The notes beneath the pieces were generated by a model that was not told the origin of the DNA, searched no databases, and worked only from the letters and a program-made list of their open reading frames with translations. From contig JAKOVD010000178.1 of assembly GCA_029782215.1 (NCBI GenBank), positions 62,001 to 126,000 on the forward strand: a stretch of DNA of 64,000 bases. Direction: 5' to 3'. Each line of letters opens with the position of its first letter. The stretch's first letter is position 1. The stretch comes from Chloroflexota bacterium (GTDB taxonomy: Bacteria; Chloroflexota; Anaerolineae; J102). Made by a program: the position numbers and the translations under genes. Positions 18,293 through 27,498 of the stretch are shown in pieces.

Positions 18293-20098
18293 TTGATCCC
18301 AAGCCAGCGCGACACCGTCATCCTCAGCCTGCTCAAGCAAAACGGGGTCGTCACCGTCGCCGAGATCTGCACGTATTGTGACTGCTCGGCCGAGACCGCG
18401 CGCCGCGACCTGCGCCGCCTGGAAGAGGAAGGCAGACTCATCCGCACGCACGGGGGTGGGGTGGCTGCCCACGGGGCGGCGCCTCTGCCGACCCGGACCA
18501 ACGGCGCCGGGTTGACGGAGGCCCGCGCCGCGCTGGTGGACCGCGCCGACGCCCTGGTCGTCACCGCGACCGAAACCAAGGCCATGCGCCTGCTGGTGGA
18601 CCGCAGCCGCCGCGCCGGCATTCCCATCGTGGCCGAAGCCACCGGCTACCCCGGCGCCCGCACGGTGGTGGCCGTGGACAACTACCGGGCAGGCTATGAG
18701 CTGGGGCAGTGGGTGGCGGTGCACGCAGCCGAGCGCCTGGGCGCCAACATCACGGTCCTTGACGTCGGGTATCCGCAGCCCAACACCGAAGCGCGCAGCC
18801 GGGGGTTTGCAGATGGGCTGCGCGAACGCCGCATCCAGGCCATCATCCCCTCCAGCCTGCCCCTGGCGCAGGAGCAGGGCTTCGATGAAGGGTCCCGGGA
18901 CCCCTCGCAGCTCCGGCGCACGATCCTGCACGTCGACGGCCAGGTTCACTTCGAGGCCGCCCGCCAGATCGCCGCCGACGCCCTGAGCGTGCATCCTGAG
19001 ATCAACGTCATTTTCGGCATCAACGACCAGTCGGCGCTGGGCGCCCTTGAGGCCTACCGCGAGGCCGGCCTGGACGAAAACAACCTCATTCTTGCCATCT
19101 TCGGCCTGGAAGGCGCACGCACGCGTGAGCTGCTTGCCCGCGGCACGCCCTTCACCGTCGCCGTCGCCATGTTCCCCGAGCTGGTGGGCCGGGCCTGCAT
19201 CGATGCCGCGATCTGCGCCTACCACAACTGCACACTCTCCGAGCGCATCATCACGCCCTTCGCCATCGTCAGCCACGACAACCTGAGCCGGTACTACCGC
19301 CGGGACCCTCACACGGGCGATTGGCAGCTCAATTGGGCGCTGGTCGAGCAGCTTCCCACTGCCGGACCTGGCTTCGCCGACCTCGGCCAATGCCATGAGC
19401 GGCCGCGACCGCGGCGCATCGGCTACGTCCAGACCTTCAGCGGCCACGACTGGTATCAGAACGTGCAGCGGGCCATGCAGGATCGCTGCCGCAGCCTGGG
19501 CATCAGCCTGGAGGTCGTCGACGCCAGCCAGGACCTCGACCACGAGATCGAGGTGATGAAGCAGGCAATCGGCCAGATGGCGGCGCGTTATGTCCACGAA
19601 GGCGACACGATCATTCTCGATGCCGGGCAAACCACCGCCCATCTCGCCCGCGCCCTGCGCGGCCGGCAGAACCTCACCGTGATCACCAGCTCCCTGCCCG
19701 TCCTCAACATCCTGCGGGATGAGCCAGGCATCACGCTGGTTGCTACGGGCGGCATCCTGCGGCGGGAGACCAACGCTATGGTGGGCCCGGGAGCGGAGAG
19801 CGCTCTCTACGGGCTGCGCGCCGACCGGGCCTTCATCTCCGTGACCGGCCTCAGTTTCAGCTTCGGGCTGTCAAACACGAACATCGCCGAAGCGACGGTC
19901 AAACGAGCCATGATCGCCGCCGCCCGCGAGGTCATCCTGCTGGCCGACTACAGCAAGATCGGCTCGGATTCCCTCGTCAAGATCGCCTCGCTCGAAAGCA
20001 TCCAGCGCCTGATCACCGACGGCGGCATCAGCGCCCACGACCGCCTGGCCTTCACCCAGCGAGGGATCGAAGTGACCCTCGCCGAGGACCCTCACTAG
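18293..20098 (+). CDS. DeoR-family regulator with inserted periplasmic-binding-like domain (paralog of 5314-7044)
   Basis: IPSQRDTVILSLLKQNGVVTVAEICTYCDCSAETARRDLRRLEEEGRLIRTHGGG...VAVDNYRAGYELGQW...RRIGYVQTFSGHDWYQNV...EGDTIILDAGQTTAHLARAL. TTG 18293 start proposed; ORF track opens at 18137. Confidence 0.85.
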   Translation: MIPSQRDTVILSLLKQNGVVTVAEICTYCDCSAETARRDLRRLEEEGRLIRTHGGGVAAHGAAPLPTRTNGAGLTEARAALVDRADALVVTATETKAMRLLVDRSRRAGIPIVAEATGYPGARTVVAVDNYRAGYELGQWVAVHAAERLGANITVLDVGYPQPNTEARSRGFADGLRERRIQAIIPSSLPLAQEQGFDEGSRDPSQLRRTILHVDGQVHFEAARQIAADALSVHPEINVIFGINDQSALGALEAYREAGLDENNLILAIFGLEGARTRELLARGTPFTVAVAMFPELVGRACIDAAICAYHNCTLSERIITPFAIVSHDNLSRYYRRDPHTGDWQLNWALVEQLPTAGPGFADLGQCHERPRPRRIGYVQTFSGHDWYQNVQRAMQDRCRSLGISLEVVDASQDLDHEIEVMKQAIGQMAARYVHEGDTIILDAGQTTAHLARALRGRQNLTVITSSLPVLNILRDEPGITLVATGGILRRETNAMVGPGAESALYGLRADRAFISVTGLSFSFGLSNTNIAEATVKRAMIAAAREVILLADYSKIGSDSLVKIASLESIQRLITDGGISAHDRLAFTQRGIEVTLAEDPH

Positions 20099-20110
20099 GT
20101 CAACGTCCCC

Positions 20111-21199
20111 ATGTCCTTCCGCCAACCCCGCAATCACGGCTGCCGCCTGTCCGATGCCTGGACCTACGATGGCATGCAGGCGCTCGTGCTGGAGAATGAG
20201 CTGCTGCGCGTCACCGTCCTGGCCGGCAAGGGCAGCGATATCGTCGAGTTCCGCTACAAGCCGCTCGACCTGGACTTTCTTTTCTTTGCCCCCGGCGGCA
20301 TTCGCAACCCCAACCGGGGCGTCCTCTCCGCCCCCTCCGGCGGCCCTTTCCTGGACTACTTCAGCGGCGGCTGGAACGAGGTGCTGCCGAACGGCGGCCC
20401 CCTGGTCAACTACCAGGGCGCAGAGCTCGGCCAGCACGGCGAGGTCAGCCTGCTGCCCTGGGACCACGCCATCCTGGAGGACTCGCCGCAGGGCGTGGCC
20501 GTGCGGATGTGGGTGCGCCCCCTGCGCACGCCCTTCTACCTGGAAAAGACCCTTTCCATGCAGCCGGGCCGTCCCGCCCTCCACATCGAGGAGCGCCTGA
20601 CCAACGAGGGCGGCGAACCGCTGCACGCAATGTGGGGACACCATATCGCCTTCGGCAGACCCTTCCTGGACGATGCCTGTGTCATCGACGCTCCTGCCGG
20701 TCGCTTCATCGTGCATGAGGCCATGCCCGGCTACGAGCCGCGCCGCTTCCAGCCCGGCTACGACGGCGCCTGGCCGTTGGTGACGGCCCCCGATGGCCGC
20801 CTTGCCGACGCCGCCTTCGTCCCCCCCTTTGGCGCCACCCAGGCGCAGGAGATGGCCTACTTGGCCGAGCTGGCGGATGGCTGGTATGCTATCACCAACC
20901 AGGACCGCAAGATAGGCGTTGGTTTGCGCTTTGATCACACTTTGTTCCGCTATGTCTGGTATTGGCAGCAATTGGGCAACGTTGCCCAAGGCTACCCGTG
21001 GTGGGGACACGTCCACACGGCAGCCCTCGAACCCTGGACCAGTTATCCCACCGGTGGCCTGAACGAAGCCATCGCCAACGGCACCGCTCTGCACCTGCAG
21101 CCCGGCGAATCCGTGAGCACCACCCTGACCGCCCTCGTCTACACTGGTCTGGAACGGGTCACCACCATCAGTGCTGAAGGAACCGTCGAAGGAAGATGA
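20111..21199 (+). CDS. Aldose 1-epimerase-superfamily / DUF4432-like protein
   Basis: LENELLRVTVLAGKGSDIVEFRYKPLDLDFLFFAP...GGWNEVLPNGG...EERLTNEGGEPLHAMWGHH. Confidence 0.7.
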   Translation: MSFRQPRNHGCRLSDAWTYDGMQALVLENELLRVTVLAGKGSDIVEFRYKPLDLDFLFFAPGGIRNPNRGVLSAPSGGPFLDYFSGGWNEVLPNGGPLVNYQGAELGQHGEVSLLPWDHAILEDSPQGVAVRMWVRPLRTPFYLEKTLSMQPGRPALHIEERLTNEGGEPLHAMWGHHIAFGRPFLDDACVIDAPAGRFIVHEAMPGYEPRRFQPGYDGAWPLVTAPDGRLADAAFVPPFGATQAQEMAYLAELADGWYAITNQDRKIGVGLRFDHTLFRYVWYWQQLGNVAQGYPWWGHVHTAALEPWTSYPTGGLNEAIANGTALHLQPGESVSTTLTALVYTGLERVTTISAEGTVEGR

Positions 21200-21205
21200 G
21201 CCCTC

Positions 21206-23860
21206 ATGAGCCGGATCAACACCGTCTACATCATCGGCCACACCCATACCGACATCGGCTATACAGACCACCAGCCGGTCCTCTTCCGCCAGCATGCGGC
21301 CTTTCTGGACCGGGCCGTGGAGCTGTGCGAGGCAACCGCCGACTATCCGGTGGAGGCGCAGTTTAAGTGGACCTGTGAGCTGGCGTCAACCGTGCGCTTC
21401 TTCATGGAGACGCGCTCCAGCCGGGACATCGACCGCTTCCTGGCGCTGCACCGGGCAGGCCGCATCGCCGTCAATGCCATGGCGTACCATTGGACGCCGA
21501 TGCTTTCCCCGGCGGCCATGGTGCGCTCGCTCTACACCGCCATGCGCCTGCGCCGCGACTACGGTCTGCAGATTCGCTCGGCCATGCAGTGCGACGTGGA
21601 CGGGGTGAGCTGGCTGTGGGCCGACCTGCTTTCGGCCATCGGCATCCAGGGCCTGACCATGTCGATCAACACCTTCCGCGGCGACAAGCCGCGCCCCCGC
21701 CTTCACGCTTTCTGGTGGGAAGGGCCGTCGGGGCGCCGTCTGCTGACCTACAATGGGCCGCACTACGCCTACGGCCTGTTCTTCTACGGCTTCACCAGCC
21801 TCGAACGGGCCATCGACGTCCTGCCGCGTGTAGTTGCCCGCCTGGAGGCCAGCGAAGACTATCCTTACGACTTCCTGTACGCCCAGGTGACGCATCCGGC
21901 CCTGGTCGACAACGGCCCGCCCTATGCCATCACCTCCGACCTTGTCCGCCAGTGGAACGAATCGGGCCGCTCACCGCGGCTGGTCTTCACCACCGTAGAC
22001 GGCTTCCTGTCAATGCTCAACGAGCGCTGGGGCAGCCAGGCGCCCGTGTGGAAGGGCGACTGGGCCGACTGGTGGGCGGACGGCGTGGGCACGTCAGCCT
22101 TTGAGACCTCCGTCAGCCGCACCGCCGAATCGCTGCTGCCCGGGCTGGACCTGCTGGCCACACAGGTGGACGGCATGGACCTGGGGCTGATCGAGGAAGC
22201 GTACCGGCAGGTGTCGCTCTACGATGAGCATACCTGGGGCTCTTTCAACAGCATCGGCCAGCCCGATTCGCCCTTCACCAAGGCCCAGTGGAACGCCAAG
22301 GCCGGGTTTGCCTACAACGGCTATTCCCTGACCCACGAATCCCTGGCCCATGCCGGCCGCAAGCTGGCGCGCCGGGTCACCGGCCAGGCGCCTGAAGGTG
22401 AGGTCTGGCGGGCATGGACGCAGGGCGAGGCGGAGCAGCTCGCCGTCGACACCAGCCAGCGCTTCCTGGTCGTCAACCCGCTTTCCTGGGAGCGCCGTAT
22501 CGTCCTCCCCTTGCCGCCCGACAGCGGCGGGCGGGCGCCGCACAACTTCCTCGACGCCTACCTGGCGGGCAACTACCGCGACGGCTATCCCAACGACTCG
22601 GAATCCGTCCCGGAACGGGCGCCGCGCGGCAAGGACTTCGACCCCAACTCCGTGCTGGACGTCACGTTGCCCGCTTTCGGCTACAAGGTCGTGGCGCCGG
22701 CGCCGGCGCCTGCTCCCGCCGAGGTGACGCTCGATGAGGGTGTGATCGCCAACCGCTGGTATCGCATCGAGATCGACCCGGCCACGGGCGGCCTCTTGAG
22801 CTGGTTCGACCAAGAGCAGGGCCGCGAGCTGGCATCGCGCAGCGGGCCGTGGCGCTTTGGCCAGTACGTCTATGAGCTGACGGACTCGCCCGAGGGGCGG
22901 GCGGCGCTCTTCACCGGCGACTTCAGCGTGGAGATGTACGGAACCCAGCGCACAGATACACCCTTCCGGCGCCAGGGTCCGACCCAGGTGCGCTGCGCTC
23001 CCGCCCATGCCGGTCCGCTGGACGTGAGCATTGAGGTGTTCATGCAAGCGCCCGGCGCTCGCTCCGTGCGTGTGCGCTACTCGCTTCCCCACCACGAGAA
23101 AGCCCTGCATGTCGACATGGTCGTGGACAAGGAGCACGTCACCGACCCCGAGGCCATCTACGTCGTCTTCCCCTGCGCCCTCCAGGCGCCTACCTTCCAT
23201 CTCGACCTGAATGGCGTCCCGCTCGTGCCCGACGCCGAGCAGTTGCCCGGCACTTGCCGCGACTGGTACGGCATCCAGCGCTGGGCGGAAGTCAGCGATG
23301 AACTGACTTCGGTCGTGCTGGCGCCCATCGATGCGCCCTTGGTCCAGGTGGGCGGCATCACGACAGGGCGCTGGGCGCAGCATCTGGAAGCCGCCAGTCC
23401 CACCCTGGTCTCCTGGCCCGTCAACAACTATTGGACCACCAACTTCGTGGCCAGCCAGGGCGGCGAGCTGCTCTTCCGCTACCGCCTGACCTCCGGCCCA
23501 ACCTACGACCCGGCCGCCGCCAGCCGCTTTGCTGCCGGGTTCCTGGCGCCGCCGGTCATCGTGCGGGCGCCGGGCGCCGAGCCGCAGGCAGGGGGTCAGT
23601 TCCTCAAGGTAGCCCCGGAGGGCGTCGCCGATGTGCAGGTCAAGGCCGCCGACGATGGCCGCGGCTGGGTCATCCACGCGTTCAACCTGACAGCATCCAG
23701 CCAGCAGGTAGCGCTCGGTTTCGACCGCCCGCTTGCAGCTGCCTGCACGTGTTCGCCTATCGAGGATGATGGCGCTGAGCTTGCCCTCACGGGCAGTGTG
23801 GTGCATTTGGAAGCGCCCCCTCGTTCTTTGGCGTCCGTTCGTGTTATCTTCCGCCCCTGA
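21206..23860 (+). CDS. Glycoside hydrolase family 38-like protein (paralog of 15262-17883)
   Basis: 884 aa; YIIGHTHTDIGYTDHQ, QCDVDGVSW, YDEHTWGSF; collinear with first copy. Confidence 0.78.
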   Translation: MSRINTVYIIGHTHTDIGYTDHQPVLFRQHAAFLDRAVELCEATADYPVEAQFKWTCELASTVRFFMETRSSRDIDRFLALHRAGRIAVNAMAYHWTPMLSPAAMVRSLYTAMRLRRDYGLQIRSAMQCDVDGVSWLWADLLSAIGIQGLTMSINTFRGDKPRPRLHAFWWEGPSGRRLLTYNGPHYAYGLFFYGFTSLERAIDVLPRVVARLEASEDYPYDFLYAQVTHPALVDNGPPYAITSDLVRQWNESGRSPRLVFTTVDGFLSMLNERWGSQAPVWKGDWADWWADGVGTSAFETSVSRTAESLLPGLDLLATQVDGMDLGLIEEAYRQVSLYDEHTWGSFNSIGQPDSPFTKAQWNAKAGFAYNGYSLTHESLAHAGRKLARRVTGQAPEGEVWRAWTQGEAEQLAVDTSQRFLVVNPLSWERRIVLPLPPDSGGRAPHNFLDAYLAGNYRDGYPNDSESVPERAPRGKDFDPNSVLDVTLPAFGYKVVAPAPAPAPAEVTLDEGVIANRWYRIEIDPATGGLLSWFDQEQGRELASRSGPWRFGQYVYELTDSPEGRAALFTGDFSVEMYGTQRTDTPFRRQGPTQVRCAPAHAGPLDVSIEVFMQAPGARSVRVRYSLPHHEKALHVDMVVDKEHVTDPEAIYVVFPCALQAPTFHLDLNGVPLVPDAEQLPGTCRDWYGIQRWAEVSDELTSVVLAPIDAPLVQVGGITTGRWAQHLEAASPTLVSWPVNNYWTTNFVASQGGELLFRYRLTSGPTYDPAAASRFAAGFLAPPVIVRAPGAEPQAGGQFLKVAPEGVADVQVKAADDGRGWVIHAFNLTASSQQVALGFDRPLAAACTCSPIEDDGAELALTGSVVHLEAPPRSLASVRVIFRP

Positions 23861-23960
23861 TAAGGAGGTGCGCTATCGCCAGAGGCAACAAGCCTGATTC
23901 ACAACTCGCCGTTTCAACCGTTTCTACCCGCACGCAGTTTCCCCACTTGGAGGAGAATCC

Positions 23961-25379
23961 ATGCAACGCAAGAACCTGTTCATCCTGATCGCCATGGTGG
24001 TGGTCATGGGCGTCCTGCTGGCCGCCTGTGGTGGCGCCGCCGCCCCTGCGCCCGCTGCAACCCAGGCGCCCGCGGCTGAGCCCACCAAGGCCCCGGAACC
24101 GACCAAGGCCCCTGAGCCCACCAAGGCTCCGGAACCGACCATGGCCCCCGAGCCCACCAAGGCCCCGGAACCGACCGCAGCGCCTGCGGCTGCTGCCAAG
24201 ATGCTCGAGATGTACCATGATAAGGCCGACTGGGAGAAGAACACCAACACCATGGGTGAGTCGGCCGCCAAGGACATCGGAGTCGGTTGGAAGACTGTGC
24301 CTTTTGCCAACACCACCGACTACCAGACCACGGTGCGCGCCTCGCTCCCCACGGACAAGGCGCCCGACCTGTACACCTGGTGGTCCGGCTACCGCATGGA
24401 GGACATCGTCAAGGCCGGCGTCGCCGCTGACCTGACCGACATCTGGAAGAAGTACATCGACTCAGGCGAGTACACCCAGGATGTCGCCAATGCCTTCAGC
24501 TTCAATGGCAAGACGTACGCCGTGCCGCTGTTGACCGCCAACTGGGTGGTTTACTACAACAAGAAGGTCTTCGCCGACAACAACTTGACGCCCCCGAAGA
24601 CCTGGGACGAGTTCATCAAGATCAACGATACCCTTAAGGCCAAGGGCATCACGCCCCTCGCCATGACGATCAGCGGCCGCTGGCCCGCCTTCATCATGTT
24701 CGAGGAGATGGTCCTACGCACGGCCGGTCCTGACTTCTACAACAAGCTTGTGGCGGGTGAGGCTAAGTACACAGACCCCGAAGTCGTGAACGCCATGAAG
24801 CTCTGGAAAGAGTTCATCGACAAGGGCTACATGAGCGACCCTGGCATCGGTTTCGGCACCACGGAGAATGATCTGCTTCCGTATTTCCAGACCGGCAAGA
24901 TCGCCATGATCCCCATCGGCGACTGGTACTCCGCTACCCTGAACGGCGGCGGCATGAAGCCAGGCGTGGATTATGACGCCTTCATCATGCCCAACCAGAA
25001 CGCCTCGCTGCCCCCGGCCCTGTTCTTCGAAGCCGGCCCGCTGTTGGTCGGCGCCAAGAGCCCCAACGTGGAAGACGCCAAGAAGGCGGTGGAATGGTGG
25101 ATGTCCGTGCCTGCGCAGAACGAGTGGAGCAAGCTGGCTGGCTTCACTTCTGCCAACAGCAAGGCCGATCCAGCCAATGAAGTAGGCGCCGGCGTCCAGA
25201 AGTGGATTTCCGACAATAAGGCCGTCCGCGTGCAGCGCTATTGGGAAGCCACGCCTCCCGACATCGTCGAGGTCGCCGTGGATGAGCTGGCTCGCTTCAT
25301 GACCGATCCGAGCACCATGGACAGCGTTCTGAAGAACATCCAGGCCAAGGCCGACGAAGTCTGGGCCTCCCGCCAGTAG
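23961..25379 (+). CDS. ABC sugar transporter substrate-binding lipoprotein
   Basis: Lipobox LLAAC; EPTKAP linker; GKTYAVPLLTANWVVYYNKKVF...; followed by two permeases. Confidence 0.92.
   Translation: MQRKNLFILIAMVVVMGVLLAACGGAAAPAPAATQAPAAEPTKAPEPTKAPEPTKAPEPTMAPEPTKAPEPTAAPAAAAKMLEMYHDKADWEKNTNTMGESAAKDIGVGWKTVPFANTTDYQTTVRASLPTDKAPDLYTWWSGYRMEDIVKAGVAADLTDIWKKYIDSGEYTQDVANAFSFNGKTYAVPLLTANWVVYYNKKVFADNNLTPPKTWDEFIKINDTLKAKGITPLAMTISGRWPAFIMFEEMVLRTAGPDFYNKLVAGEAKYTDPEVVNAMKLWKEFIDKGYMSDPGIGFGTTENDLLPYFQTGKIAMIPIGDWYSATLNGGGMKPGVDYDAFIMPNQNASLPPALFFEAGPLLVGAKSPNVEDAKKAVEWWMSVPAQNEWSKLAGFTSANSKADPANEVGAGVQKWISDNKAVRVQRYWEATPPDIVEVAVDELARFMTDPSTMDSVLKNIQAKADEVWASRQ
24078..24181 (+). repeat. 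Tandem EPTKAP-coding repeat (18-bp period) in lipoprotein linker
   Basis: AEPTKAPEPTKAPEPTKAPEPTMAPEPTKAPEPTAAP. Confidence 0.85.
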
Positions 25380-25404
25380 GCGCGACGCCTCTCCAGTCGA
25401 TGAT

Positions 25405-25436
25405 CAGGTGCGTCTCACTTGGGTGGGACGCACCTG
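25405..25436. terminator. Stem-loop CAGGTGCGTCTCAC-TTGG-GTGGGACGCACCTG between substrate-binding and permease genes
   Basis: 14-bp arms with one G:T pair; intercistronic. Confidence 0.6.
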
Positions 25437-25527
25437 AGTCCATCCCCAATGGGCGCCGGCGGCGTCCTTCTATCACAGCCGCCGACACGCCGCTGGCGCC
25501 CATCTCTACACTTAGAGGAGAGCCACC

Positions 25528-26442
25528 TTGGTCACGGAATTGGCAGCCTCACGACCACCTTCCACTCGCACCCTCAAGCAGCGATCCTGGGCGCATATCG
25601 AGCCGTACATTTACCTGGTGCCGGCGCTCGCCTTCGTTGGTGTGTTTCTGCTTTACCCAGCGGTTTATACGTTCTACATCAGCCTTACTAAATGGGATGG
25701 CCTGACGCCGCCCGTATTCATCGGCCTGCAGAACTACATACAGCTCGTTAAGACGCCGATCTTCCGCACCTCCTTCGGCAACTCGGTCATCTGGGTGGTA
25801 GCCACGCTGGCGCTTCCGGTAGGTCTCGGCCTGCTGCTGGCAGTGCTGATCAACCGCATTCCCCTACAAGGCTTTTTCAAGGCCATCTTCTATCTTCCCT
25901 ATGCGATCTCGGCCACCAGTGTGGCAGTGATCTGGGCCTTCATCCTCGCCAATGGCGGCATCGTCAACGCTGGTCTGCGCCAGGTAGGACTGGATTCGGT
26001 GGCGAGGTCCTGGCTGATCTCGCCGCCTTGGAACACGGTGGCGATGATCATTGCCTACACTTGGCTCAGCACCGGCACGAACATGATCCTGTTCCTGGTG
26101 GGTCTGCAGAACATCCCCACGGACCCAGTGGAAGCTGCCAAAATCGACGGCGCTAGCGGTTGGCAGGCGTTCTGGAAGGTGGTTTTTCCGCTGCTAAAGC
26201 CCATTACCACAGTAGTCGTCACGATCGCAGTCATCAACGGCTTCAAGGTTTTTGACCTGATCTGGGTGATGACACAGGGCGGCCCGTACCGCTCGTCGGA
26301 AACGCTGGCCGTCACCATGTACCGCGAGTCTTTTGTATCGTACCGCCTTGGCTACGGCGCCGCCATCGCGAACGTCCTTTCACTTATTGTGATCGTATTC
26401 TCGGTATTCTACCTGCGGTCGATCTTCAGACGGGAGGAGTGA
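25528..26442 (+). CDS. ABC sugar transporter permease (MalF-like)
   Basis: IEPYIYLVPALAFVGVFLLYPAVYTFYISLTKWDG; EAAKIDGASGWQAFWKVVFPLLKP. Confidence 0.92.
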   Translation: MVTELAASRPPSTRTLKQRSWAHIEPYIYLVPALAFVGVFLLYPAVYTFYISLTKWDGLTPPVFIGLQNYIQLVKTPIFRTSFGNSVIWVVATLALPVGLGLLLAVLINRIPLQGFFKAIFYLPYAISATSVAVIWAFILANGGIVNAGLRQVGLDSVARSWLISPPWNTVAMIIAYTWLSTGTNMILFLVGLQNIPTDPVEAAKIDGASGWQAFWKVVFPLLKPITTVVVTIAVINGFKVFDLIWVMTQGGPYRSSETLAVTMYRESFVSYRLGYGAAIANVLSLIVIVFSVFYLRSIFRREE

Positions 26443-26445
26443 TTC

Positions 26446-27285
26446 ATGCCTTCGCGTAGAACCCTTACCCGTGCCGTGCTGCTGGCGGGGGTGACCATCC
26501 TGGTCATTGTTTGGCTCTTTCCCCTGGCGATCTCGTTCATGACCGCGTTCAAGAGCTCGGCGGAGTACGCGCAGACCGCTCGCTGGGAGCTGCCAAAGAA
26601 CAATGCTTTTCTCGCGAATCTCAAGTTCGCCTGGACCAACGGCAAGTTGGGCGCTAGCTTTGCCAGAAGCATGGTGTACGCCAGCGTAGGCGCCGGGCTG
26701 GCCATCCTCATGGCGTCCCTGGCCGGATACTCCCTCGTCCAGCTCAAGGTCTGGAATACCTTTTTCTGGTTCTTACTAATCTACAGCGGCACCATATTTC
26801 CCTTTCAAATGTATCTGGTGCCGCTCTTTTACATGTACCAGAAAACCAATCTCTATGACACTCAGGTGGGGATGTTGGCATTCTACACAGCCATAGCAAT
26901 TCCTTTCTGCCTGTTCGTGCTGCGGAATCACTTTACGACGATATCGTCGGAAATCATCGAGGCCGCCAAGATGGATGGCTTGAGCAATTTCGGCATCTAC
27001 CTGCGCATGTACATGCCGCTGTCCGTCGCGCCTGTCGCCGCCCTCTTCCTCTTTCAGTTTACATGGATCTGGAACGACCTGCTCTTCGGCATCACCCTGG
27101 CCAAGTCGGCAAATGTTCGTCCGGTCATGGCCGGTCTGGCCAGCCTGCGCGGGAGCTATTCGGCCGACAACACACCCGCCGTCCTGGCAGGCGCCCTGTT
27201 GGCCTCAGTGCCGACATTGCTCATCTTCATTCTATTGGGCCGCTACCTGCTGCGCGGCATGACGCTGACGACCAGCGGCGAATAG
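26446..27285 (+). CDS. ABC sugar transporter permease (MalG-like)
   Basis: FPLAISFMTAFKSSAEYAQ; EAAKMDGLSNFGIYLRMYMPLSVAP. Confidence 0.92.
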   Translation: MPSRRTLTRAVLLAGVTILVIVWLFPLAISFMTAFKSSAEYAQTARWELPKNNAFLANLKFAWTNGKLGASFARSMVYASVGAGLAILMASLAGYSLVQLKVWNTFFWFLLIYSGTIFPFQMYLVPLFYMYQKTNLYDTQVGMLAFYTAIAIPFCLFVLRNHFTTISSEIIEAAKMDGLSNFGIYLRMYMPLSVAPVAALFLFQFTWIWNDLLFGITLAKSANVRPVMAGLASLRGSYSADNTPAVLAGALLASVPTLLIFILLGRYLLRGMTLTTSGE

Positions 27286-27291
27286 AGCGGC

Positions 27292-27347
27292 GTAGTAGCG
27301 ACTTCAGTCGCTCTTGCGCCAACCACAACGACTGAAGTCGTAACTAC
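27292..27347. repeat. Inverted repeat GTAGTAGCGACTTCAGTCG...CGACTGAAGTCGTAACTAC
   Basis: 19-bp arms, 17/19 complementary; same family as 53096-53263. Confidence 0.88.
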
Positions 27348-27498
27348 GACTCGGCGGGTTCACCTGGTGCGCAACCTGCGGCCGCGGACTTCCTGCCAAC
27401 ATACGCCAGAATCCTCTGGTGGCGATCGACAACCATGTCGCCTTCCGGAGCAGGTAGATCATGCTCTGGAACGGCGATGCAGACGATAGGAGACCCTG

